From DATJFQ01 sp035495555 (GTDB lineage Bacteria; Acidobacteriota; Vicinamibacteria; Vicinamibacterales; 2-12-FULL-66-21): a stretch of 64,000 bases of DNA. Under the pieces are notes generated by a model, which saw nothing but the letters and a program-made list of their open reading frames with translations, did no database searches and was not told the DNA's origin. Location: NCBI GenBank assembly GCA_035495555.1, contig DATJFQ010000097.1:1-64000 (forward strand). Reading direction: 5' to 3'. A program made the translations under genes and the position numbers. How positions within the stretch are numbered: position 1 is the stretch's first letter; every line of letters starts with the position of its first letter. Positions 40,512 through 49,253 of the stretch are shown here, piece by piece.

Positions 40512-42271
40512 TCCTCGCTCCAGAGGCGCGGCAGGAACCTGAGGAGCAATACGATGCCGATGATGGCCGCGACGACCCCGATCAGTCCTGCGGCCATGTG
40601 GCCGAACAACAGGTGCCCCGACCCGAAGAGCGCGCCGTAAACGAGCGCGAGGCCGGCAAACCAGCACACGAACGCGGCTGAGAGCGGATCGGGCCGCTCG
40701 ACGGAAGGACACTGCGCCCGAATCGGCTTCCAGCCTGGACCGCCGGGTCGGGCCTTCACGTAGAACGCGCACAGCACAGCGGCGTCGGTGGGACGCGCCC
40801 AGAACGCCGCGGCGACCCAGATGACGGTGGTCACGGCAATCGTCGCGAGGAGCGTCACGTGCGAGGGCAGCGCGAAACCGCGGCGATCCAGGACGAAAAA
40901 GAGGAAGGCGAGCAGGAACGAGCTCGCCATCGCGGCAATCTCGCACCACGCGTTGATCCGCCACCAGAACCAGCGAAGCAGGTAAATGAGACCCGTGCCC
41001 GCGCCGACCGACAGCAGCAGGTTGAAGCTGTCGCGCGCGTTGTCGAGCACGAGCGTGAACAGCGCGGCACACAGCATCAGCACGGCGCTGACGATCCGTC
41101 CGACCATGACGTAGTGCCGCTCCGGCTCACCGGCATGAACGAAGCGCCGATAGAAATCGTGCACGAGATACGATGTGCCCCAGTTCAGGTGCGTCGAGAT
41201 CGTCGAGACGTACGCGGCGAGCAGGCCCGCAATCATCAGCCCGAGCATCCCCTCTGGCAGAAACGTCAGCATCGCGGGATACGCCAGATCGTGCCCGATC
41301 AGCCGCGGCTCGACGTTGGGCAGCGCGCGGGAGAGATCCGCCAGCGTTGGAAAGACGATCATCGAACAGAGGGCGACGATGATCCAGGGCCACGGCCGCA
41401 GCGCGTAATGCGCGACGTTGAAGAAGAGCGTGCCGGAGAGCGCGTCCCGCTCGGTTCGCGCCGCGAGCATACGCTGCGCGATGTAACTGCCGCCGCCGGG
41501 TTCGGCGCCCGGATACCACGTCGCCCACCACTGGACAGCGACCGGCACCACGAAAATGGGCAGCGCGACGCTCCAGTTGCTCAGATCCGGCACCATCCTG
41601 ATGACCGACGCGTTCGTCTTGGCAAGGAGTCCGTGCAGGCCTCCCACTTCCGGCCGCTGCAGCGCGTAGTACGCGGCGGCGAACGAACCGGTCATCGCGA
41701 TGCCGAACTGGATGAAGTCGGTGACGAGCACGCCCCAGAGGCCCGACGTCGCCGCAAACGCGACGTTCAGCACACTGCAGATGACGAGCGTTCGCCCCAT
41801 CGGCCAGCCGAGCAGCACGTTGGCGATCTTCGCGGCCGCGAGATTCACCGTCGCCATGATGACGATGTTGAAGAACAGCCCGAGATAGATCGCACGAAAT
41901 CCGCGCACCCACCTGGCCGGCGCGCCGGAGTAGCGCAGCTCGTAGAACTCCAGGTCCGTCAGGACGCCGATCCGCCGCCAGAGCCGCGCGTAGAAGAACA
42001 CCGTTGTCATGCCGGTGAGCAGAAACGCCCACCAGACCCAGTTCGCCGCCACGCCGCCTTCGCGCACGAGATTCGTCACGAGGTTCGGCGTGTCGGTGCT
42101 GAACGTCGTCGCGACCATGGATACGCCGATCAGCCACCAGGGCGCCGCGCGGCCGGAGGTGAAGAACTCGGCCGTGCTGCGTCCGGCCCTCCTCGCCATC
42201 CAGAGGGCGGGCAGGAAGGAGAGGACGATCGAGACGAGGACGATGGCCCAGTCGAAGGATGTCAGGCGCAC
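40508..42271 (-). CDS. Sodium:solute symporter (SSS family)
   Basis: A 587-residue transporter with about 13 membrane segments. It opens FDWAIVLVSIVLSFLPALWM and then has the SSS core: AEFFTSGRAAPWWLIGVSMVATTFSTDTPN, with the Na-site Ser/Thr cluster, and later AYVSTISTHLNWGTSYLVHDFYR, the conserved helix 8 motif. The family couples Na+ entry to uptake of sugars, amino acids or related compounds. The next two genes overlap it by 4 bp and encode a nucleotidyltransferase and a GHMP kinase, so a sugar substrate is inferred. The BNR exoprotein gene upstream ends 22 bp before it on the same strand and may be co-transcribed. Confidence 0.88.
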   Translation of the reverse strand: MRLTSFDWAIVLVSIVLSFLPALWMARRAGRSTAEFFTSGRAAPWWLIGVSMVATTFSTDTPNLVTNLVREGGVAANWVWWAFLLTGMTTVFFYARLWRRIGVLTDLEFYELRYSGAPARWVRGFRAIYLGLFFNIVIMATVNLAAAKIANVLLGWPMGRTLVICSVLNVAFAATSGLWGVLVTDFIQFGIAMTGSFAAAYYALQRPEVGGLHGLLAKTNASVIRMVPDLSNWSVALPIFVVPVAVQWWATWYPGAEPGGGSYIAQRMLAARTERDALSGTLFFNVAHYALRPWPWIIVALCSMIVFPTLADLSRALPNVEPRLIGHDLAYPAMLTFLPEGMLGLMIAGLLAAYVSTISTHLNWGTSYLVHDFYRRFVHAGEPERHYVMVGRIVSAVLMLCAALFTLVLDNARDSFNLLLSVGAGTGLIYLLRWFWWRINAWCEIAAMASSFLLAFLFFVLDRRGFALPSHVTLLATIAVTTVIWVAAAFWARPTDAAVLCAFYVKARPGGPGWKPIRAQCPSVERPDPLSAAFVCWFAGLALVYGALFGSGHLLFGHMAAGLIGVVAAIIGIVLLLRFLPRLWSEE

Positions 42272-42292
42272 GGTGTGACAAAGGAATTGACG

Positions 42293-45200
42293 TTATTTCA
42301 CGATCACGTAAGCCAGGCCCAGTTGCGCGGCGCGCTGGTTCAGCGCAGCCACTTCCTGCGTCATGAACTGCCGGACCTCCGCAGAGAGGGCCTCGAGTTC
42401 CTGCTCCTGTTGTTCCAGCACAGTCTTCATCCCGAGGGTGGGCAGGCCTTCGTCTTCGACGGCCCACATCTGGAGCGGCGCCAGCCGCGAATAGAGGCGC
42501 GTGCCGCCGCGCATCGCGAGGATGTCGTACACGACCTCCGCCGTCGGGTTGTGCAGCTTGTCTTCGAGCGCATCCGCCTTCTTCATGGCCGCATCCGACG
42601 TCTTGATCAGATCCGCGATGTTCTGCTCGGCCTTGCGGGGCTCGAGTGCGGCGGACCGCGCTTTCAACTGGTCATGCACCGAGCGCAGCTGGTTGACGAG
42701 ATCGGTCAGACGGGAGATGTCGTCGCGCACGCGAAGGCCGAACGCGGCCTGCGCTTGCAAAGCGTCCGGCGGCACGCTGCTGCGGGGATCCGGCACGATC
42801 GTCACCGGTGCGGTCAGCGTCTGGCCTGCGGCGGTCAGTTTCACCGTATACGTGCCCGGCGGTACCATCGGGCCTTCTGCCGGATCTCCGGTGTCGATCT
42901 TGCCGTTCTTGATCTTGCGCGCGCCCTCGTATCGCAGATCCCAGACGGCGCGCTGTACGCCTGGCCCCTTCGACAGCGCCAGATCCTTGAATTCGTCCGG
43001 CATTTCGTTGTCGTCGCTGTAGTCCGGCTCGCGCACGGTGCTGCTCAAGGTCCGGACCGGCTTGTTCTGCGCGTCGACAATTTCGATCCGCACCTCGTTC
43101 TTGTCCTCGTCTTTGAGGTAGTAGTAAATCGCCGCTCCGTGCGGACCGTTCGAGAAGCTGCCCATGCGGCCGCCGTAGCTCCCCGACCCGATGCGCCACC
43201 GAATCGTGTCGGCCGGTGGAAACAGATACGCGCCTTTGGCCGCTATCTGTGGCGTGAACGCGCGCAGGGGTTCGAGGTCGTCGAGGATCCACAGCGAACG
43301 GCCATGCGTCGCGAGCACGAGATCGTTGTCTTTCACGAGCAGGTCGTGGACGGCCACGGTCGGCAGGTTCAATTGCAGCGGCTGCCAGGTCTGGCCGTCA
43401 TCCGTCGAGAACATGACGCCGCGCTCGGTGCCGAGATACAGCTGGCCGCGCTTCTTCGGGTCTTCTTTCACCGAGTGCAGGTAGACGTCCTGCGCGAGGG
43501 GTGCGTCGAGACGCTTCCAGGTTTTCCCGAGATCGCTCGTCTTATAGAGATACGGTTTCGTGTTGTCCAGCCGGTGCGCATCCACCGTGACGTAGGCCGT
43601 GTTCGCATCGAAGGGCGACGGTTCGATCATGCTGACCGTCGCCCACTCCGGGAAGCCGGGCATCGCCGCCGTCACGTTCTTCCAATTCTTGCCGTCGTCT
43701 GTCGTCACGTGTACGAGACCGTCGTCGCTGCCCGCCCAGATGAGGCCTTTCTGTTTCGGCGATTCCGCGATGACGAAGACGGTGTCGTAGGTCTCGACGC
43801 CGGTGTTGTCGCCCGTGATCGGCCCGCCTGCCCACTTCTGTTTCGACTTGTCGTTGCGCGTGAGATCCGGGCTGATCACCTCCCAGTTCTGTCCGCCGTC
43901 GCGCGTGCGGAAGATGACCTGCGCGCCGTGGTAGATGACCTTGGGATCGTGCGGCGAGCCGGCAATCGGCGCCGTCCACTGGAAGCGGTACTTCATGTCC
44001 TCGCCGCCATGACCGGATGGGTTCTCCGGCCATGCGCTGACGTTTCGCGACGTGCGGGTGCGGTAGTCGTATCGCGTGATGATGCCGAGGTACTCGCCGG
44101 CATAGACGATGTTGGGATCGGTGGGGTCGGAGACGACCCAGCCGGCCTCGCCGCCGCCGACGTCGTGCCAGTCGGCGAGTGGGATGTTGCCCGACGTCGT
44201 CTGGCTCGGGCCCTGCGCCGTGCCGAGATCCTGCATCGCGCCCGCGACCCAGTACGGCTGCCGCGTGTCGGCCGACACGTGGTAGAACTGGGAAATGGGC
44301 AGCGGGGGCGTGAACCACGTCTCGCCGCCGTCGCGGCTGATGTGCACGCCTCCATCGTTCGACGCGATCATGCGTTTGGGATTCCGCGGATCGATCCAGA
44401 GGTCGTGGTTATCGCCGTGAGGAAGTCCCTTGACGTACTGAATCGTCTTCCCGCCGTCGATTGTGTGCAGCATCGGCACCTGCGGGAACCAGACGTCGTT
44501 CTCGTTCGCAGGATTGACGGTGATCGTCGTGTAGTACCAGGCGCGCTGACGCAGCGCTCGCGACGGGTTCACGAGCTCCCAGGTGTCGCCGCCGTCGTCC
44601 GACCGGAACAGTCCTCCTTTGTCGGCTTCGATCAGCGCATAGACGCGGTCGCTGTCCGACGGCGCGACGGCTACGCCCACCTTGCCCCAGATCCCGTCGG
44701 GCAGGCCATGGCCCGTGAGCGCTTTCCACGTGTCGCCGCCGTCGCGCGAAACGTAGAGGCCGCTCCCCGGGCCGCCGCTCTGCAGGTCCCACGGATATCG
44801 CCGCGCCTGCCAGAAGCCTGCGAAGAGCGTGTTGGGGTTCGACGGATCCATGGCGACATCCGAGGCGCCCGTGTCCGCATCCTTCTTCAGGACCTGCTGC
44901 CACGTCCTGCCGCCGTCGCGGGTGCGATACACCCCGCGCTCAGGGTTTGGTCCGAACGCGTGCCCGAGCACTGCGGCAAACGCGATATCCGGATTGGTCG
45001 GATGGACGACCATCGTGCCGATCTGACCCACCTGCGTCCAGACGTGCGTCCATGTTTTCCCGCCGTCGACGGATTTGTAGATGCCGTTACCGTCCGCGAC
45101 GTTGCCGCGGATATTCGCCTCGCCGGAGCCGACGTAAACGACGTTGGGATCGCCTGGCGCGACGGCAATCGATCCGATCGACGAGATCGGCTGATCGTCG

Positions 45201-45463
45201 AAGATGGATTGCCATTTGGTGCCCCCGTCGCTGCTCATCCAGACGCCACCGGACGCGGTAGCGGCGTAGTAGATCAGCGGGTTGCCGGGAACGCCGACCG
45301 CGCGTGAGACGCGCCCGCCGGCCGCGGGTCCGATGTTGCGATATTTGAGAGCTTTGAACTCTTTCGGGCTGTCGGCCGAAGGCTTCGACGCGTCCTGGGC
45401 GACGACCCCGGACACCATGGCGCAGACGAACGCAAGGACAAGGATGACACGCTGAACACGCAT
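42293..45463 (-). CDS. Secreted BNR/VPS10-like beta-propeller protein
   Basis: A 1056-residue exoprotein with signal peptide MRVQRVILVLAFVCAMVSGVVAQ. From residue 50 to about 720 it contains many BNR (Asp-box) turns of the form S-x-D-G-G-x-T-W (SSDGGTKW, SVDGGKTW, TRDGGRTW, SRDGGDTW, STDDGQTW), as in sortilin/VPS10 and sialidase-like propellers. Residues 740-900 form an Ig-like segment with PPGTYTVKLTA. The final 150 residues are helical with heptads. Members of the family are abundant in Acidobacteria and are annotated as glycosyl hydrolases without proof. It may supply substrate to the symporter directly downstream. Confidence 0.85.
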   Translation of the reverse strand: MRVQRVILVLAFVCAMVSGVVAQDASKPSADSPKEFKALKYRNIGPAAGGRVSRAVGVPGNPLIYYAATASGGVWMSSDGGTKWQSIFDDQPISSIGSIAVAPGDPNVVYVGSGEANIRGNVADGNGIYKSVDGGKTWTHVWTQVGQIGTMVVHPTNPDIAFAAVLGHAFGPNPERGVYRTRDGGRTWQQVLKKDADTGASDVAMDPSNPNTLFAGFWQARRYPWDLQSGGPGSGLYVSRDGGDTWKALTGHGLPDGIWGKVGVAVAPSDSDRVYALIEADKGGLFRSDDGGDTWELVNPSRALRQRAWYYTTITVNPANENDVWFPQVPMLHTIDGGKTIQYVKGLPHGDNHDLWIDPRNPKRMIASNDGGVHISRDGGETWFTPPLPISQFYHVSADTRQPYWVAGAMQDLGTAQGPSQTTSGNIPLADWHDVGGGEAGWVVSDPTDPNIVYAGEYLGIITRYDYRTRTSRNVSAWPENPSGHGGEDMKYRFQWTAPIAGSPHDPKVIYHGAQVIFRTRDGGQNWEVISPDLTRNDKSKQKWAGGPITGDNTGVETYDTVFVIAESPKQKGLIWAGSDDGLVHVTTDDGKNWKNVTAAMPGFPEWATVSMIEPSPFDANTAYVTVDAHRLDNTKPYLYKTSDLGKTWKRLDAPLAQDVYLHSVKEDPKKRGQLYLGTERGVMFSTDDGQTWQPLQLNLPTVAVHDLLVKDNDLVLATHGRSLWILDDLEPLRAFTPQIAAKGAYLFPPADTIRWRIGSGSYGGRMGSFSNGPHGAAIYYYLKDEDKNEVRIEIVDAQNKPVRTLSSTVREPDYSDDNEMPDEFKDLALSKGPGVQRAVWDLRYEGARKIKNGKIDTGDPAEGPMVPPGTYTVKLTAAGQTLTAPVTIVPDPRSSVPPDALQAQAAFGLRVRDDISRLTDLVNQLRSVHDQLKARSAALEPRKAEQNIADLIKTSDAAMKKADALEDKLHNPTAEVVYDILAMRGGTRLYSRLAPLQMWAVEDEGLPTLGMKTVLEQQEQELEALSAEVRQFMTQEVAALNQRAAQLGLAYVIVK

Positions 45464-45564
45464 GCGCGGGAGTGTACTTCAGTCTTATCCCGCTCGCAGC
45501 GCGTTGGCAGCGATGCCGATCGTGATGGTGGACACGGTCGACGTGTGTCGGTACGATCACCGCC

Positions 45565-46266
45565 ATGTCCGTGTTCGTCGGCACCTCGGGATACAACTAT
45601 CCGGAATGGCGCGGCACGTTCTATCCGGAGAAGTTTCCCGCCAGGAAAATGCTGCCGTATTATGCCGAGCGGTTCAACAGCGTCGAAGTCAACTACACCT
45701 TCTACCGGATACCGACGGCAGCGCTGCTCGAGGGCTGGTCACGCCAGACGCCGGAGCGATTTGCCTTCACCTTGAAGGCCCCCAGGCGCATTACGCACGA
45801 CGCCAGGCTTCGTCACTGTGAGGACCTGACGCGGAGCTTCTGCAGCACGGCGCAGGCGTTGGACTCGAAACTCGGCGTACTCCTGTTTCAGCTTCCACCG
45901 ACGTTCAAGCGCGACGATTCGACGCTGGCGGAATTCCTGAATCTGCTGCCCAACGGCACGCGGGCGGCATTCGAGTTTCGTCACCCGTCGTGGCACGACG
46001 ACGCCGTGTTCGAAGCGCTTCGCAGCCGCGGTGTCGCCTTATGTGTGGCCGACAGCGAGAAGATGAGCACGCCCCTGGTGACGACCGCGAGCTACACGTA
46101 TTTTCGTCTCAGGGACGAAGGGTATGACGAGGCGGCCATTCGTCGATGGGCGGACACCGTCCGTGAGCAGTCCGGCGACCGCGATGCGTTCGTCTATTTC
46201 AAGCACGAAGAACAGGGCAAAGGCCCAGCCTTCGCCAGAACATTCATCGACGCGGTGAACGGTTGA
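45565..46266 (+). CDS. DUF72 (YecE-like) family protein
   Basis: A 233-residue TIM-barrel-like protein. It begins VGTSGYNYPEWRGTFYPE, the conserved DUF72 start, and has MLPYYAERFNSVEVNYTFYRIP, FTLKAPRRITHDARL, LLFQLPPTFKRD, AFEFRHPSWHD and AYTYFRLRDEGYD-like blocks (read here as SYTYFRLRDEGY) followed by VYFKHEEQGKGPAFA. Length and order are normal for the family. The biochemical role is unknown, although a hydrolase or nuclease has been suggested for some members. It is a single gene, divergent from the BNR protein and converging on the hydrolase gene. Confidence 0.92.
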   Translation: MSVFVGTSGYNYPEWRGTFYPEKFPARKMLPYYAERFNSVEVNYTFYRIPTAALLEGWSRQTPERFAFTLKAPRRITHDARLRHCEDLTRSFCSTAQALDSKLGVLLFQLPPTFKRDDSTLAEFLNLLPNGTRAAFEFRHPSWHDDAVFEALRSRGVALCVADSEKMSTPLVTTASYTYFRLRDEGYDEAAIRRWADTVREQSGDRDAFVYFKHEEQGKGPAFARTFIDAVNG

Positions 46267-46275
46267 TGACACCCG

Positions 46276-47250
46276 TCATTCAACGTTGACGGCGAAGTCC
46301 ACGATCGCGCGCTCCGCCCAATATCCGTCGTCTCCCGCGCCGTCTGGTGGACTCAGAAACCCGCAGTGCCCGCCGTGTTCGGTGACGAGCAACCTGATGT
46401 TCGGATTCGAGGTCAACGCGGGGTCGGCGAAGGGCTCGATCGGCACGAACGGGTCGTCCTTTGCGGTGATGATGAGCGTGGGCACTCGCACACGAGAGGC
46501 GACCCTGAGGGCTGACGCGCGGAAGTAATACTCTTCCGCGCTCGCAAAGCCGAAATGCGGGGCCGTGTAGGCTGCATCGAATGCGCGGACGCTGTGAATC
46601 AGCGGTAGCCGCGACAGATCGAAGCCTTGCGGGAAACAGGCGTCCTTGCGCCGCATGCGTGCCTTGAGGTTGCGTACGAAATTCCACTGATAGATGACGT
46701 TCGACCGCCGCTCCAGCGCGCGGACGCACGCTTCCAGGTCGAGGACCGGCGACACCGCGCAGACCCCCTTCAGCGACGGCAGCGTCTGCGGCGTGTGCTC
46801 GCCTGCGAGTTTCAGCGCGAGGTTCCCGCCGAGCGAATACCCGCCGACGACGACACGGGTCAGCCCGTCACGGGCGAGCGCGCGCATCACGAACACGGCG
46901 TCTTCCGTCAGGCCTGAGTGGTACAACCCGGGGCCCAGGTGCTCGGTTCCGCCGCAATTGCGCTGATTCAGGAGGACGACGTTGAGCCCCGCCGCGAGTC
47001 CCTTGTGCGCCAGGCCCCTCATGTAGTGCGCCGTGCTCGAACCCTCGAGCCCGTGCAGCGCGAGCAGCGTGGTTCGCGACGCCCGTTCGGCCTGCCAGTA
47101 GCAGTGCGCCAGCACCTGCGTGTCGGAGGTGACCTGAAACAGGCGCTCCTCGGGATCGGGGAGCTGCAGGTGCCGCGGCGCGGCCCAGCAGTAAATCGTC
47201 ATCCAGTGCCCGGACCGAAATCCGCGGCGGGGTATGTACGAGTCGATCAC
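46276..47250 (-). CDS. YheT-type alpha/beta hydrolase
   Basis: A 324-residue serine hydrolase. The fold shows LLALHGLEGSSTAHYMRGLA (oxyanion loop), VVLLNQRNCGGTEH, the nucleophile elbow GGYSLGGN (Ser in GYSLGG), the acid in ITAKDDPFVP and the catalytic His in EHGGHCGFL. These match the YheT/EMB8 group of esterase-like enzymes in bacteria. No signal peptide; it is probably cytoplasmic. It starts 1 bp after the membrane protein gene at 47252 and is third in an operon with a DinB protein and that membrane protein. The substrate is unknown. Confidence 0.9.
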   Translation of the reverse strand: MIDSYIPRRGFRSGHWMTIYCWAAPRHLQLPDPEERLFQVTSDTQVLAHCYWQAERASRTTLLALHGLEGSSTAHYMRGLAHKGLAAGLNVVLLNQRNCGGTEHLGPGLYHSGLTEDAVFVMRALARDGLTRVVVGGYSLGGNLALKLAGEHTPQTLPSLKGVCAVSPVLDLEACVRALERRSNVIYQWNFVRNLKARMRRKDACFPQGFDLSRLPLIHSVRAFDAAYTAPHFGFASAEEYYFRASALRVASRVRVPTLIITAKDDPFVPIEPFADPALTSNPNIRLLVTEHGGHCGFLSPPDGAGDDGYWAERAIVDFAVNVE

Positions 47251-47251
47251 G

Positions 47252-48724
47252 TCAGCGAAGGTGGTAGATGTGGAGCGAGCCCGCGCGATGCGCCTCGACG
47301 AGCGGCAGCGGCCGATCGATCACGAGATAGTCGAGTCCGTACGTCTGCGCCAGCGCCCGAGCGCCATTGACCGTGTCCCACGGGTGCTCGGCCAGCGCAC
47401 GCTCGCGGTCGGAGACGCGCATCGCAATTCGCCGATCGTACATCGCAATGGCCGTGTCCTTGATTTCTTCCAGAAAGACGTCCCGCTGGCCCGCCGCGCG
47501 CACGCTCGACCCATATCGTGCGGCGTGCATCGGGTCGGCCAGCCAGTTGGACGACGCGGGCGTCGACTGCGCCCACGTCATCGCATCCCGCCAATCGTCG
47601 TTCGCGATGTGGATGGCGAAGAGCGCACGGTCGTGAAACGGACCGGACATGGAATATCCCCCCCGCGCGGTCGAGAGCACCAGAAGGAGTCCCGCTAACG
47701 CGCGGGCCCGCACCGGCGAGGCGTGGAATTCCGCCATCGCCCAGACGAGATAGATCGTGGCGAGGAAATCCAGCACCCAGAACAGACGGCCGACCTGCAG
47801 TTGCACGGCCAGCGCGACCCGCGCGGCGTCGAAGGGCAGCCACGCGAAGAAGATGAGCACGAGGGCGACGGCACCGCCGACCAGCGCCGACTCTCCCTCG
47901 AAGAGCCGTCCCGAGGATCGCCTCATCCTCCAGCACGCGAGGATCACGGCGATCGGAATCAGGTTCGTGATCCAGGCGTCGGCCGGCCAGCCAAGCGGGA
48001 ACAGGTAATCCTTTTCGGCGATGACGGCCATCCAGGGCGGATCCATCCGGACGAAGCGGTTCGCGAGCGGTCCGAAACCGGTGACGACTGCCGCCAGTCC
48101 GATCATGGCGGCTGCGATCACGCAGATCGTCCTCCAGGACAGACGCTGGCGCACGAGTGTCGCGGATCCAATCAGAAGCATGAACCACAACGCCGTCGTC
48201 GAATGGATAGCCGCCGCGGCAATGAGGAGGACGATGCACCAGAGGTGTCGCCGCTCGATCCAGCAGGCGAGCGCCCACACCGACACAGCAAACGCAAGCT
48301 CGCGCGGGTGGAAGTAGCCCTCGAGGGTGTTCGCGCCCGTCTTGGCGATCGCGTGCCGAAGCGTGAGCGCGGCAGCCAGCGCGACCACGGTCCACCGCTC
48401 AGAGAAGAAATGCCGTCCCAGGCGCGCGGCGCCGGCGAGCAGCAGGCACAGCGTGGCAAGGTACGCCGCAAGGAACAAGACGGGCAGCGAAAGTCTGGTG
48501 ATGCGAACCACGCCCGCAATCGCCTCGTCCACGACCGTGAGCCGCGCCTGGGAGTCGATGAGCGGCGCATCCGCGGGAAACAGCGTCGGGTCCAGATGGC
48601 GCAGCACCGCCGGGATGTAGAACGCCTGATCCGACGCCGCGTAGCGATATCCGGCGCTGTTGGCGGTCGCGAGCAGAACGAACGCGAGAGCGATCAGCAC
48701 GCGCCTCGCGAAGCGCGCGATCAT
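47252..48724 (-). CDS. Polytopic membrane protein, GT-C-like
   Basis: A 490-residue protein with about 10 or 11 hydrophobic segments from residue 5 to about 375 (VLIALAFVLLATANSAGY, LPVLFLAAYLATLCLLLAGAARL, IVLLIAAAAIHSTTALWFML and others), then a soluble C-terminal part of about 110 residues. The first loop contains YAASDQAFYIPAVLRHLDPTLFPAD, which places acidic residues outside the first helix as in GT-C glycosyltransferases and related acidobacterial families. It overlaps the DinB gene by 4 bp and precedes the YheT gene by 1 bp. A glycosyl- or lipid-linked transfer role is a guess. Confidence 0.75.
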   Translation of the reverse strand: MIARFARRVLIALAFVLLATANSAGYRYAASDQAFYIPAVLRHLDPTLFPADAPLIDSQARLTVVDEAIAGVVRITRLSLPVLFLAAYLATLCLLLAGAARLGRHFFSERWTVVALAAALTLRHAIAKTGANTLEGYFHPRELAFAVSVWALACWIERRHLWCIVLLIAAAAIHSTTALWFMLLIGSATLVRQRLSWRTICVIAAAMIGLAAVVTGFGPLANRFVRMDPPWMAVIAEKDYLFPLGWPADAWITNLIPIAVILACWRMRRSSGRLFEGESALVGGAVALVLIFFAWLPFDAARVALAVQLQVGRLFWVLDFLATIYLVWAMAEFHASPVRARALAGLLLVLSTARGGYSMSGPFHDRALFAIHIANDDWRDAMTWAQSTPASSNWLADPMHAARYGSSVRAAGQRDVFLEEIKDTAIAMYDRRIAMRVSDRERALAEHPWDTVNGARALAQTYGLDYLVIDRPLPLVEAHRAGSLHIYHLR

Positions 48725-49218
48725 TCGTCAGCGGTCGGACCGTAGATGGCCGGCAGCGGCACGTCGCGAAGGCGCAAATAGACCGTCAGTTGCCCGCGGT
48801 GATGGATCAGATGGCTGAGCACGAAGCCGCGGAGGACGGCAGACTTCGGCATCGTGAAGATTTGATACGTGCCCTGCTTCAATGTCCACGGCGCCGCGAG
48901 CGACGCGTCGGTCTGCTCAGCGAGACGTGCGCGCGCGGCAGCAACGTTCCCGTCGAACCGCTGCAGCAGCTCCGCGGCAGATTTCGGTACGGCCGGACGC
49001 ACCGCGTCGCCGGCAGCAGCGGCATCGAACTCAGACGTTTCGCAGGCGATCTGCGCCCAATGCGGGATGTTGGCGACGTGTGCGGCCAGCTCGCCGAGCG
49101 TGCGGGACCTCGGGTGCGGTGCCCAGCCGAAATCAGCGGCCGGCAGGCGCTCGAACAGGCGGCGCGTGGTTCCCATCTCGTGATCGAATTCGGGCAGGAG
49201 GGTGTCCTTGATACCCAC
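48721..49218 (-). CDS. DinB-family (four-helix, metal-binding) protein
   Basis: A 165-residue protein of the DinB/YfiT-like fold. The three metal-ligand positions can be seen: FDHEMGTTRRLFERLP near residue 13, LGELAAHVANIPHWA near 47 and LSHLIHHRGQLTVYLRL near 136, the last being the typical HxxxHRGQ motif. It also has PHPRSRTLGELAAH, common in the family. Such proteins are thiol transferases (bacillithiol/mycothiol-linked) or of unknown activity. It is first in an operon with the membrane protein (ATGA overlap) and the YheT hydrolase. Confidence 0.9.
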   Translation of the reverse strand: MGIKDTLLPEFDHEMGTTRRLFERLPAADFGWAPHPRSRTLGELAAHVANIPHWAQIACETSEFDAAAAGDAVRPAVPKSAAELLQRFDGNVAAARARLAEQTDASLAAPWTLKQGTYQIFTMPKSAVLRGFVLSHLIHHRGQLTVYLRLRDVPLPAIYGPTADE

Positions 49219-49253
49219 GCGATGAGTATATGCGCGAGGCGCGAAGCGCGAGT

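Noticed and set aside
40859..45307. A 1482-codon open frame on the plus strand
   Set aside because: It is opposite the symporter and BNR genes, has an Arg/His/Glu-rich composition without domains, and arises from GC-rich codon bias in the minus-strand genes.
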